64,000 bases of DNA from contig JANATG010000003.1 in the NCBI GenBank assembly GCA_029449235.1, forward strand, positions 1,922,001 through 1,986,000, read 5' to 3'. A program made the position numbers and the translations under genes. Shown here piece by piece: positions 47,672 to 60,119 of this stretch. Within the stretch, counting starts at the first letter, position 1. Every line of letters starts with the position of its first letter. Origin of the DNA: Linnemannia schmuckeri. Its lineage: Eukaryota; Mortierellomycota; Mortierellomycetes; Mortierellales; Mortierellaceae. The notes beneath the pieces are model-generated. The model was given only the letters and a program-made list of their open reading frames with translations, was not told where the DNA came from and did no database searches.

Positions 47672-48770
47672 ATGAAGTTCACCACCCTCGCTGCCGGAGC
47701 CCTCTTCCTCGTCGCCCAGGTCATGGCCTACGACGCCCCCACCGAGCTCGTCATCGGTACGTTCTTGTCTCAACTCCCTCTGCTTTTTTCTTCCTCTGAA
47801 AAGTGTTGTTCCCGCTTGTCCCTGGTTCTTGGCCTCTTTAACCTGCCCAATTATCCCTCCTCCTCCTTCCCTAACCCCTTCTTCATACTCATTGTCACGC
47901 AAAGGAGCCAATAACTCTCTTCCTGCACCAATGAGTTCCAGACGTATCAAGATGTTCCTATCGATGCTAACCTTCAATTTCGTATTTTATTTTCTACTTT
48001 CTACTTCTCCTCCCTGTCTCATTTGCTGTATCCCCTTGGTTTTTACTGTACTCTTCGCATTGCATGGCCTGCCCTCCCATTTATATCGGACAATGGAATT
48101 GATCGTCTCTGCACAGATGTCATCAGCAAGCCCGAAGGCTGCACAAACCTCTCTAAGGATGGGTAAGTTCTCAAGAAATATGTTCTTCCAAAACATGATT
48201 GGCGTTAATCGGTGACTGCCCATGTACTCCCATCAACTTTTGATATCCTTGCTAATTTGAGTAATTGTTTTTCTTTTGTTTTTTTTTTTGAATAAAATAG
48301 TGACAGGTTGTCGATGCACTACACCGGTACCCTCCACAAGACCGGTAGCAAGTTCGACTCCAGCTTGGATCGCAAGACCTCGTTTGACTTTGTCCTCGGT
48401 ACGGATCCATCTTTTTTTTCAACAGGGAGCGAGCGAGCAACATGGATATAAAGCGGGATAAATAAGGACGTGAGAAGCACAGCAACAGCAACAGCAGCTA
48501 CAAGTACATATTTTGTCCGAAACTAACGCTATTTTTTTTCTCTTACCTCCCCTCCCTGTTTATGAACATGCGATACAAATAGGAATTGGCCAGGTTATTA
48601 AGGGATGGGACAAGGGTTTGACTAACATGTGTGTTGGCGAGAAGCGCAAGTTGACCATCCCCGCCAGGATGGGATACGGTTCTCGCTCCATGGGCGCTGC
48701 CATCCCTGCCAACTCGGCCCTTGTTTTTGACGTTGAACTCCTCCGCATCAATGGCAAGGATGAGCTGTAA
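47672..48770 (+). CDS. FPR2: ER-resident FKBP-type peptidyl-prolyl isomerase (FKBP2-like)
   Basis: Four exons: 47672-47756, 48117-48162, 48301-48398, 48583-48770; 138 aa. It catalyses cis-trans isomerisation of prolyl bonds and is the target type of FK506. A signal peptide covers residues 1-19 (MKFTTLAAGALFLVAQVMA). The FKBP domain has LSMHYTGTLHKTGSKFDSS, SFDFVLGIGQVIKGWDKGL, CVGEKRKLTIPARMGYGSR and the active-site-type Tyr, Phe, Asp and Trp residues. The protein ends GKDEL, a KDEL-type ER retention signal. Two N-terminal region cysteines match the FKBP2 group (KPEGC, NMCVGEK). An AATAAA lies at 48829. Confidence 0.95.
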
Positions 48771-48828
48771 AAGGTTTTCCTTTTTGTATATTCGCTATTT
48801 ACCCCTCTTTCTGTTTTTTTGTTGGAAT

Positions 48829-48834
48829 AATAAA
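48829..48834 (+). terminator. Poly(A) signal of the FKBP gene
   Basis: AATAAA, 59 bp after the stop codon at 48768-48770. Confidence 0.5.
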
Positions 48835-51800
48835 AGCAAGCGGCAGTAAGCACCCAGCAATTGAACAATGAACAGGGTGACACGAGTGGGCAATAGTGGG
48901 TATTTTATGTGGTATCGTTAGAGCAGGACTCTATTTTGCGTTTGTGGCACAACTAGTAGAAGAAGTGAATGTGGATTTGTAGTTTTGCAGTTTGGAGTGT
49001 TTTGGAAGTGCACACCTGTGTATGTACTACGTGTTTTTGATTTTTCTTACTCTCCTAGTTTTAGTCGCGTTTGGTCCCATCGAACCCTTAGTGATTGTTG
49101 TTGTAGATTCTCGGAAATTATGAATTTTGAGGCGTTCAGGTCTTCTCCAAATGCTCTTCTATTCTACATCATCTTTTTTTTTTTTTTGGGGGGGGGGGGG
49201 GGGGGGGAAGGGAGGGGAGGGGGGAGAATGGGCAAAAACGTCATTGAGAATCGCTGCAGACAGACTGGAGTGAGCGATCTTCGTTTTTGGTGCTCTGTTT
49301 AGTACATCTATTCGATTTTCTAGTCAATTGGCTGGTTATTTGTTTTTGTACGATGTCTAAAAAACGTGGCGTTTGTTTGATTCTATAAAATGGCTTGAAC
49401 ATTTTGCCATGCTGCATGCATGTATGCGTCGTTTTGTATGCATGTGTTGGTGTAATGTTGTGTTGGTGTCAATTGCTTCCCCCTTGAACTTGGACCTTGA
49501 GTGTAAATATAGCAATAAAATAAAACGAGATGGAAGGAACGAAGGGCTGAAGGACGAAGAGCAAGGAGTGAGGGATAGAAGAAAGCAGGAAAGTAGATCT
49601 GACAAAGGAAATCGAAGGTTTGAGACTTTGGTCTGCGCAAAGTGGAAGGTATATTGCTAGGATACCAACCATTACCTTGTGCCTCTTCACTCTACAACTC
49701 CATGAGCGATATTTTTTGTGGGCTATTGGGCTATGGATCTGAGACAAGTGCACATTGCATGCGTAGCCCTTTGCTCTTTGCCCTTGCTCTGTTCTGTTCA
49801 CTCCTTTTTCCTCCGAGTGAAACCGAAAAAAATGCCAAATGGCCATCGCTCAAATTGAAAAGTGTGCATGCTCATGTATTCATTTCTATATGGTGAGGAT
49901 CCCAAACGGTCAAATGGGGCGATGCAAATAAGGATAAAAGCATATATATATATTTCTCAATAATTGATTGCAATCTGCCTTTTTCTTTATTGCATACAAT
50001 CATTTCTCCTCACCTAGATTGAGACCTCCATAGCTGCATCGATTTTATGAACTGCAGAAAAGCAAAAACTGAGAGCGTTTTGTGCAGGACGAAAAAAGGA
50101 AAAGGGAAGGGGGGGGGGGGGGGGTAACCTCGGAGCAAAGGCTGACGGGGACCCGGATCCAGTTAGGGGTGCAGAAAAAAAGATCAGGGCGTTGATGATG
50201 AGAGCCCATATCTGAGAAGAAATGGTGGCTCATAATGTCCATCTCCCTCCATTTCCATTCTGGCTCATTTCTCCCCCAACCTTCCAAGCCGTCCCCTGCC
50301 TGTCTGCCATTCAGGAACCCCAATCGAAGTATTCTATGCCGGGTATAAGTAATGACATGTCGATTTCGTCACTTTGGGATTACAGTGTATTGCGGTCAAC
50401 TTTCTTTTTTTTCGTTTCTTTCTCAGCCCAAGCAGCGACACATGGCGGGTCCTAATCTCTCTTGTCTACTATCCAGATTACGGCTCATAAAAAAATAAAA
50501 GAAATCAAAATATAAGCTAGAAGTGTTCAGTTCATTTGAGAGCAGGACGGTGGATTTAACCAAAGAAGGGCAGCATAAAGGTGTCATTTTGATGAACAAT
50601 GAGAGTGTCGGTCAAAGATGATTGACGGAGATGGAGGAAGAGGAAGGCTGTGCCCAAAAAAAAGTGAACGAGGCAGTCGTCATTTGAGAAGGGTTGGCCT
50701 TGGAGATTTGAAAAGCATGCCAAAAAAATAAAAAAAAAAAAAAAAAAAGGGACGCAGAAGTGTGTAAGTGGCATATGAACTGTTACAGGGAGAGTTGATG
50801 GACCCTTGTTTTGTGTATGAATTCAAGGTTGGGCATAGACCAGGGTTGAAGGAGAACAGAGGCCGTTTTGAGTTGAATAACAGAACAAGACAAGTGGCAG
50901 GAGCTCAGCTTTCATGACGATGTTGGGGTTCGTGTTTGTTTTTGACACATGAAAACCATTGAGACGAACACTTGATACGAACAAAAAAAATGAAGTCTGA
51001 TGAACTGTAATCTGCTAGTCTAGTAGCCTATTATCGCTGACAAAGGTAACTCGCCCAATTCTGGTTCACCACCACCCTTTTTACCAAACTCAAGTAATTG
51101 AACGATTCGGAGAAAGGAGCGAGGAGGAGGAGTATATGTCAGGACAAGCTCTTTCAACCTCCCTACGTTATCCTCATGTGCGAAGGGAATGCCAGAGGTG
51201 TGTTAAAAAAACACTTCATGAAAACATATGAAGCTCAGTCATGAGAAAGGCTGAGAGAGGACGAAGAAGGGAACCTTTTTCTTTCATTTCTCCCAACCAG
51301 CGCCGCGCGTTTTGTCAACTAAGCCCTTACTGGATATACCCTCCCCTTCTCCTTTCATACCTCCTTTCCTGCCTCAACCACACCCAGCAACTTCGTCTCC
51401 AGCCCCCTTTCTTCTCTCACTGTCTGGATCTGACAACAACAACAGAAAAAAAGGAGGAGCAAAGATCTGGAAGAAGGTGCCAGGATAGGAGTCTAGAACG
51501 ACTTTCCGTCACACACCGACTTCCCGGCTAATCGTTTGCTTGTTCGCACTTCCTTTTTTTTTTTTTTTTTTTTTTTTTTGCTGCTCCTCTTTTCCGTCCT
51601 TTGTTGTTTTTGTTCTTGAGAAGGGAGAGACGAAGTGTCGAAAATAGAAATAGACATTTTGACCAAGGGACGGACAAGTACGCATGTTGTGTTTGCGATA
51701 GTTATGTCAGCAAGGGGGCGGATTCGTTTTGCGTGTCTGTATCCCCAGTACATACATATGTTTATGCGTTTTGTGCTGTGTATGAGATCCCTGTCCCAGT

Positions 51801-54800
51801 CTCCCTTTGTTCAACAAAAAGGGGAGGTGTCAGGGTTGCAACAAGAATGGAGCTCAGTCACTATTTCCCTGTTTTTACTGTTTTTACTGTTTCCCAGCAT
51901 CGCCTTTTTGCGTGTGCCTATCGCTGGCTTTCCCCGTTGGGGGGGGGGGGGGGTTCGAAACGCGTCCAGTCCGGAAGAAAAATGCAAAGAGAAGAAACAA
52001 AAAGGGTACCGGTGCCAGAGTACTTGGCCAGGCCCCCTTACTCGTCTGTGCCTTTGTGCCTGTGCCTTTGTGCCTGAGGTGTCGGACTTGTTGCAATTTG
52101 CCACACGGCCCCTCCTTCCGCCTCTCCGCCCTCTCCGCCTTGCTGCACCTTCCGCATCTTCCACTCCTATTACGTTTTGATTTTAAACCCTGCTTCGACC
52201 CCTCCTCCGCCCCTCTTCATTTCTCTATTCTTGTCAAGAAATGTAGCAACCATGTTGTAGACACTAACGAGTATACCAAATAATAATAAAAAAGTTTCAT
52301 TTCATTCGCCGAGCTGGTTGGCTGGTAGGTGCAGAGATATGTGATTGATACATTAAGTAGAATATGCAATATATTGTCAGCATGCCTTACTTGATGACAC
52401 GATCGGGGATGGGAATGAGTATGTAGTATCTACTGTGCAGAGATGGATCGATATCGATAAAACACCCCATTGTTCAATTGCAATCAGGGAAAGGAACAAA
52501 AAGGCAGGGGATATGTCAGAGCTGAGCACAAAGAAGATGAAGGGGCAGCGGGCGGACCTGACGTCGTTCTTTGTTTGTTTGTTCTCAACACATGTTGAGC
52601 ATTTTTGCAACGAAAAATCCAGGCTAAGATGTCGACCAGCAACGACAACGAAAAAACGAGGATGAGAGCAAACGAAAACAACACCGATTGCGCAAGAATT
52701 ATTCATACAACGTGAGAGAGTTGAGTGCACCCAGTCCAAAACACACTTCATCGGGTTAGTCCAAGAAGAACAATCAAGCCACGACGGAAAGAAAAGGAAA
52801 GGAAGAAAAGGGAAAAGGAATTGATTGTCGATACATGGGGTGGTTTTTTTTATTTTTTATTTTTTTTTTACCCTTTAGTCCGCGGCGTTTCTTGATTTGG
52901 TGTGGCGATGGCATGCATGGGGACAGGCAGGGCGTGGCAGGGTAAGGGCAAGACAAGGCAAGACGGTAAGGTAATTAGAACGAAAAAGAAAGGCGATCAA
53001 AGCGCCACTCCAGCAACCGAGAATTGGACAGGCTGAAGGGGCGGAAGTAGCTCGCTTCTCTTCTCCCTCCATCCTCCTTCCTCGTCTTGTTTCTCACTTT
53101 GAAATCTGCGTTGTTGTTCTTGAATCTTCCTTCCCCCCTGTCTTTTGTCCACTTTTTTCATTCATACATACATTTGCTCTCTGTTTTGTACCTATTTAGT
53201 TTCCCTTGTACCTTTGTGCGACATGTTATTCCATCGTCTGTCTCTGTCTCCTCAGTTCCCAAACACCAATTTATGTTTGTTTTGTTGTTGTTTTGTTTTC
53301 GTACTTTCACACATTCGCCTCGGTCATCGTACAGTCCTTATGGGTTAATGATGGGTCCGTTGTGCCTCAATTATAGCAACGAACTTGGGTTGCTGTTGTT
53401 TTGGATCACATTTATGGCACACAACCCGCTCATTTTTTTTGTTTCTGGTGTAAGAGAGTGGAAAAGGAGGATAGTCAGTGGGTCGAGTGCCCACAGGTCC
53501 TTAAATCCGTTTTATAATTGCCCCGAGGGAAACAGGAGTCGAAAACGAGGAGGGATAGGGAGGAATAGAGAGAGTGAAATAAAAAAGGGTGCAACTCGAC
53601 GATGACTGCACTGGGTAAAAGCGACAAGGAAGAAAGTGAGCAGTTGAATAATTGTTCCCCTCATCTCGTCTCGGCTTTTATGAGTGTTTGAGTGAGTGTA
53701 TGATTTGTTTTGGGCTGGACTGGACTAGAGATTAGGGATTATGGATTATGGGACTAGTGAGTGAGAGCACTTTTGTTTGGAAGCGAATGAACAGTGGTTT
53801 GGAAATCCCATGCACTATCCCCATTGTTCTTGTCTATGATTGTCGCAACTCATCTCTACCTCCAAAAGTTCGTTTTCCTTTCTTTCATTCACGACCATTA
53901 TCTTTGTTGTTGTAACCTCACCACATCTCTCTCTATCATCACCATCACCATTGACTATTGTCGTTGTTATCCCTGTCCCATCATAACCTAAGCATCGCCC
54001 CGTTGTTGAGAAGAGTACCCTGTCCATTCCCGCTCTCTGCATCTACTCGCCTTCGTCATCCAACTGTCGTGGCACGTCCACTTCTTGTATTTTGCACGCT
54101 GCCTTTTCCTTTCAATAGGCTTGATCGATTAGACACAAGATTGACACAGACCAGCAAGCATCTTTAACACGACGTTGAGTTCATCTCTTTTTTACTTTTA
54201 CTTTTACTTTACTCTACTTTCACTCACTCATTCACACTGCCCCCGTCCTTCCTTCCTCCTTTCTTCTTACCCTCTTCCCTACACATTGCTTTTTTTTATT
54301 TCAATTCGCAACGGCACAACCCCCCCTCCTCTTTTCTTTCTTTCCTTTTTCCTTTTTCCCTATTTCACACTTTTACCTCTTTTTCTTCCCTTCTTCTCTT
54401 CCTTTCTTCTTTTTCAATCATTCATTCATTCACTCTTCACTCATTTCATTCTGTAATTTTTGCTCACTTTTCTCATTCATTCTCATTCACCTGCACTCTT
54501 ACTCATACATACAACAACCATACTTGCACTCACACTCACACTACCTAATACACATTTAATACCCTTACTTACCCCTAATAATATCACCTCCAACACCAAA
54601 AGACCAATCTTCGGACCTTTTTATCGACAACACTCTTTCCTCTTCTCAACTGACACTCACCCTCTTTTTTTCCCTCGAGAGCAAAAAATAACACACCAAC
54701 CCAATACTTTCGGCAATATAGCACACCTTTTCATTCACAGCCAACACCACATTGGATTTTTTGCTCACACCTACCCTTACTACTCAGCAACACTTTCAAT

Positions 54801-54848
54801 CAACTATAACCACTCTTACCCTTATCACACAAAAAACTCCGTCCAGTC
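48835..54848. other. Six-kb region without a supportable gene
   Basis: It contains homopolymers: T14 then G20 at 49174-49207, G16 at 50109-50124, A18 at 50731-50748, T26 at 51554-51579 and G15 at 51939-51953. Open frames up to about 180 codons exist (51635-52180, 53087-53605), but they are Phe/Leu/Ser-rich translations of CT-rich DNA with no domain. From about 53060, and strongly from 54175, the plus strand is CT-rich with many CACTCA/TTCATT motifs, like a leader for the RhoGAP-like gene. Confidence 0.5.
49174..49224. repeat. T14-G20 junction tract, G-quadruplex-prone
   Basis: T14 at 49174-49187 is followed by G20 and then by GGG, GGGG and GGGGGG runs separated by A or AA. The plus strand fits a G-quadruplex pattern several times over. 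Confidence 0.85.
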
Positions 54849-57800
54849 ATGAACAAGGGGCAGTCCCATAGGTAAGGAGGTTTAATAAGTGGGCAGCATA
54901 ACGACAACGACAAACGGGTCCCCTTGCTGTCTTTACCTGTTTGTATACAAGGGGCGCGAAAGAATACTAGGAGGATGAGATTTCTATTTTCTGTTTCTGA
55001 TGCTATTGCTTGGTGGTGATTGTTTTCGTATTCTTTCTAATGGTTGCTATTGTGCTCATTCTAATTGCTTACTGTTATTATTTGTTTTTGTTGTCTTTGT
55101 GCGATGGTGATTTCGGATGGTGGATGGGATGGGATGGATACAGTAATAATTGTTATTGTGTAAATTGTGAATTGAATTCATTCGATGATTGACCCATGCC
55201 ACGTTATTTTCTGTATATATGAGCGTGTGTATGAGCGTGTGTATGAGCGTGGGCGTGAAACAGCATCAAAGAAAAGAGTGTTCCTGAATTCTGTCTTAGA
55301 CCCGTCCAACAGAGCAAACAAACCATCATCCATCAATCATCAGTCCAGGAACAAAGGGAACAATGAACAGGGACCCACTTCTATCCATCCCCCATCATTT
55401 CATCATTTGAAAGTGATATAATAATATAGAGTTGGTGATATTCAACTCTATCTGTGTCACTTCAAAATTGATCAATGCTCTTTCTATTCATTCAGTCAAT
55501 CAATGCGCCCATGCACCTATCCAATGTACACCATATACCACTTCCAAAGTGTGTTTGCTATTGCATTCAGACATTGGCATTGAGACACAGACAGTAGTGA
55601 GATCCAGTCCGTCCATCTCTCTCTCTCCCTTCTGATTACTCATACCACTCCATTCCTTTCTCCTCACAATCCCAACCCCCATTTTCCCGCTGTGAGACAT
55701 TGCACTCAGCCCTCGTCCTTAGTGGATTCACACATTCACTAATGGGTAGTCTTTTGCTCAAACCCTGTTTCCTGTTTGATTCGTTCCTTGTCCCTGGTTC
55801 CTGTCCCTGGCCCTGCTTTTATTCCCTATGTGATTTTTTTGTCTCTTCCCCCTTTTTTGCGTTAATGCATGGGTGTATCATTGTACAATAGCTACACCAA
55901 CCATCGACCACACAACCATCTCTCTCATTGAGCATTTTCTCCTCCCGTCTTGGCGCATCATGCACACAGCAGCATATGTTCTCTTGTTCTTACATCCAAA
56001 AATCGACCTCTATCTCCTAATGCGAAAAAGCTATTCGTGGCCGACTCATTCTACCTCACGAGTTTACGCATCTGCTCTTTTTTGATTTTGTCAATTGAGA
56101 GTGATGGGCAGAGAAGAGTTGACCACCGCAACCACTCGTTCATCCCTTTTTATTACGTAGCAAAGTGGCTATTAATATTTGAATGATGGTTGCATGGGTA
56201 GCTATTTTACTACAAGGTTGAGAGGTGGTTTTATACCATTTGTATTAGGAATGGGATCTGAACACGTTTCTGGCTATTTCATCAGGCAGCAGCTACTACT
56301 TCCCAATGATTCGCTAATATCCATTTTCGCAATGCTCCCTTTTTTTACTGACTCCTTGCATTTGTTTTTATCCCTCCTTGGGGCTTCTGTTCTTGTTTAC
56401 CCAACGAAACTTTTTTCTCCATAGGATGAACACGATGACGGCGACTAAGCAAGAAGTCTTGCCCGTCCTGGAGCAAATGCCCATTCAGTTTTCACACCGT
56501 GTGATCATGAGCTGTATCGAAGAAATCAAGCTGCGAGGTAAACAACAACAAATACTAATTGCAAATGCATCTACAAAAACGGCGCTTTGTGTAGCGGAAT
56601 GAGGGAAAGAGAGATGGTTGACGGGAACACAAACGACGCCTTCCTTCCCACGTTGTTACTGTTCTTCTTTCTTGCGCATTGACTAACCAGCCACCATCTC
56701 AATTTTTTTTTTTACATTTTCTTCCCGTTCCTTTCCTTTCCTGTCCTTGCCCATCCTTTGTGATACCATCTCTTTACCCTGACGGATGCGTGCTTGCATG
56801 TGGACATGAACGTTATTTTTATTTTATTTTATTTTCCCGACATCATCGGTAAACAACAGGACTAAGACATCCACATCTGTTCAGAAATGCATTCCATGGC
56901 CCTTCCGTCGAGGCGGCCCTGTCGATGCTAGCGAACCCTCAGAAGGCACATCTCTTCTCGGTCAAGATGATGCGTATCGATACCGTCGCTGGCCTGCTGA
57001 CCACAGCCCTTTCGCGCACCTATCCACCGCTCTTGCCCCCGCACATCCAGGAAATGTTTCAGAACCCCAATGGTATGTTGTCCCCCTTTGTGCGCCAAGC
57101 AATATGTACTATGCACCTCCAAGTGTTTGTTTACACTCACCCCCACCCCCTTATTCTTATAAAATGCTAATACTGATGTGTGCGGGCGCATTATACACCA
57201 AAACATCAATGAAGCATTCCGATGCAAACACTTCTCGCATTGGCCTCCCACTTTTTACTCCCCTCTCCCATTCACCCATGCACTCGCCTTCAGCCTGCCT
57301 CACCTTCCTTATCTTAGCTTACTTGCATCACCTATGCGCTTGTTTGCATTCTTGTTGTCTTTTAAAAGAAATGCACCCATACTTTTCAATTTGGGTTATG
57401 CATGCATTCTTGCTTGTCTAGCCCCCATCGCAGCCTTTTTGCTATTGTCCTTCTTACCCCTAAAATGGTTCATAACACAACACAAACAAGCAAAAAGCAC
57501 AGTACTAATTGTAAACAAAATAACACCGGTGTATAACTATTAGGCCGCTTCTTTTTCGAGTTGCTGGGGATGCTTCCAGAACTGAACCGGTACCTCTTCG
57601 TCGAGATCCTAGATGTCTGCTGTGCACTGGTGGATCAACAAAAACACAACCAAATCTCACACTCAAAACTCGCAGTCTTCCCTGGATCCTGCTGTTTCGG
57701 CCTTAACGAGTATATGCCCAACTTGGATACTCGGTATCTGATGAGCGCCGACCTCCGTCGATTCTCGTCAGCCTTTTATCATGCCATCTATGCCTATCGC

Positions 57801-60119
57801 GAAGAGCGTGATCTGACTGAGGAGGAGTTGCAAGGCAAATTGGAGCAGCGTGCGAGAGTGATGGAGATGGAACGACAGGCGGCTTTGGAACGCGAGCATG
57901 GATACCGTGGAGCACAGGCAATTCTGAGGATGGAGGCCAGGATAGCCCAGGGTCTGCCTGCCGAGTCGCCGACGACGATGCGGGAGATTTCGTTGTATTC
58001 TGATAGGAAGGAGAAGGTTGTTGCGGATGATGCGATTTCGCTTTTTGATATGGAGTTGGATGATGGTGAAGAGGGCGGTGTTGCTCGCGTGCCTGATCTG
58101 GATTGTGTTGCTGAGGAGGATGAGGAGTCAGAGGAGGAGGAGGAGAATGTGCAGTTGGTGTTGAAGGATCTCAGGAGGAGCAAGTCTGTTGCCTCGTTGG
58201 GAGGATCCCGCTACGAGAACCAACCTCGTTCGTCAACTTCTTCTGCAGTGAGCTCGGCGTCCGTCTCGACCACCGCCACATCTGTCGGACCTTCTTCGCC
58301 ACGATACCAGCAACAACAGAAGCAGTACTACCAGCGGAACGGACACCTCTCGCCTACTTCTTCAGCCATGCCCACCTCACCCCTGTCACCGACCCATGGC
58401 GCCAGTCTCTTGTCGCGGTCAAACACTCTTGCCCGCTCAGTCTCGCTCAAGCTCCACCCGGTCTCGCCTGGCGATATCTTTGGAATCAGTCAGCGTGCAG
58501 TCGAGAAGCGTGAGCTGGAGGGCTTCTTGGCGGTTGCCCGGACAACGATTACGCGCAAGAAGGTTGCGTCCAGGAAACGATCCATGCAGCGGCGTCAGAT
58601 GTCCAAGATGAGGACCTTGACCGGTGCTGAGCCTTTGAAGATGAATACAGTTCATGCAGTACCCACCATGGCAGCCACACGTCGCCAGAGGGTCAGGAAT
58701 CAGGCTGTTCCCTCGACAGAGTCACACACGATGTCGCCACAGTCCTTTGCTTCGTCGACCGTTGCGGCCTCAATCCTTCGCCGCGAGCGATCCAAGAAGA
58801 CCCGCAAAGCGCTTGCGGATTACTTGGCCAGAGGCCTGACCTTTGACGAGGCCCTCCAAGCCTATGAGGTCGATGTCAAGAAACAGAAGCGTAAGGAGAA
58901 GCGTAATCAACAAAAGGCCCTTGCCAAGGCTGAGGCCGAGCGCGAAGCCGCTGCTGCTGCTGCGATTGCTGACGCGATCTCTCAGCGTGGTTGGAATCAT
59001 GGTGGTGCTTCGGCCACCGAGTTGACGGAGGAGGAGGCCGAGATCTTGGAGGCATTTGATTACTTGAGCGATGCCGAGTTCCAAGAGTTTATGGATCTCG
59101 CTGGCCTGACGATGGAGGATGTTCAAGCGATCCGTGACAAGTCTGTGGCGTTGTCTGTCAGCAAGGTTGCCGAGGATATCGTCAAGAACCCCGTTGAGGA
59201 TGTAGTCATTCCAGTGGCTGTAGCTCCTCTCGCATACAATGACGGCGAGTCTACTAGCGAGGAAGACGATGAAGAAATTGTCTTTAACCACCAGCGTCGC
59301 CGTCAGGCTTCGATGGTCGCCGAGTTGGCTACCGCTCCAGCGGTGGCGGACGATACCCGTGTTGAACCCCGCCCCTTCAAGATTCCTCACATGACTTCGA
59401 TGGATCTCCTATTCAAGCACGCCTCAGTCGTCGGTGATGCCAATCTGCGTCTGTACCCAACGCGCCCCTCTAGCCCCACCATCTCGGATTACGAGTCTGA
59501 CTCGATGCACGGCGGTCTGTTGTCCCGCGCTGCGTCCGTGATGCGCAAGCATCACACCAGTGCCGACTGTGACGACGACGAAGACGAGGATTTCACCTCC
59601 CCACCTTTCTCCGCTGCCGCACTTCGCCGCTCGATGCCCACTGCCACAGGTGCACCATCGATCCCATACGCGACACGACCCATCTCCAAGCAGATTCCTT
59701 ATGTGACGGCACCTACCAACAACCACCACCGTCAGGAGCCTCAGGAGATGGTTTTGAACGCGCCTCAGCAACAGATCAACAACCATACCCACAAGCAACT
59801 CCAAAACGTCGCTGCCACCACCACCGCTGCCTCTGTCCCTGCACCCGTTGCTATTCCTTCGAACCAGTTCCAGTTTGAGACTGTTGTTGACTACTCGGAT
59901 GAGGATGAGTATTATGAGGAAGAAGAGATCATGGTCTTTGTCCCTGGTCAACAACAACAACAGGTAGCTGTTGAGCCAAAGGAGGAGACGGAGGAGGAGG
60001 CAGAATTGAGAGAGTTGCTCGAGTCGATGTCTGAGGAGGAGCGGTCCGAGTTCTTGAGGCTGAGCCATCAGGATTCTACAATGCCACTTGCTCAGGGCGT
60101 TCTCGTCGGCGGCCGCTAA
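54849..60119 (+). CDS. RhoGAP-like protein with long disordered tail
   Basis: Four exons are proposed: 54849-54871, 56425-56537, 56860-57072, 57544-60119; 974 aa. The first is tentative: a 23-nt exon (MNKGQSH) with an AG|GTAAGG donor that joins in phase to the acceptor at 56424 across a 1.55-kb intron; otherwise translation starts at the ATG at 56426. Residues about 45-170 resemble a RhoGAP domain: HPHLFRNAF (possible arginine finger), DTVAGLLTTALSRTYPPLLP, LPELNRYLFVEILDVC and ISHSKLAVFPGSCCF. RhoGAPs switch off Rho-family GTPases and so shape polarity and the actin skeleton. The remaining 800 residues are low-complexity, with acidic, Ser/Pro-rich and Lys/Arg coiled stretches (KKQKRKEKRNQQKALAKAEA) and an acidic C-terminus. 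GAP activity is inferred. Confidence 0.75.
55216..55250. repeat. 12-bp tandem repeat in the long first intron of the RhoGAP-like gene
   Basis: Three units of TATGAGCGTGTG, the last slightly changed, within the proposed 54872-56424 intron. Confidence 0.7.

Noticed and set aside
51635..52180. Open frame of 181 codons (+)
   Set aside because: The composition is Phe/Leu/Pro/Arg-rich from CT-rich and poly-G DNA; it crosses the G15 tract and no domain is visible.
53087..53605. Open frame of 172 codons with hydrophobic stretches (+)
   Set aside because: Hydrophobicity comes from T-rich pyrimidine DNA; there is no family resemblance, and it probably belongs to a leader or untranslated region.
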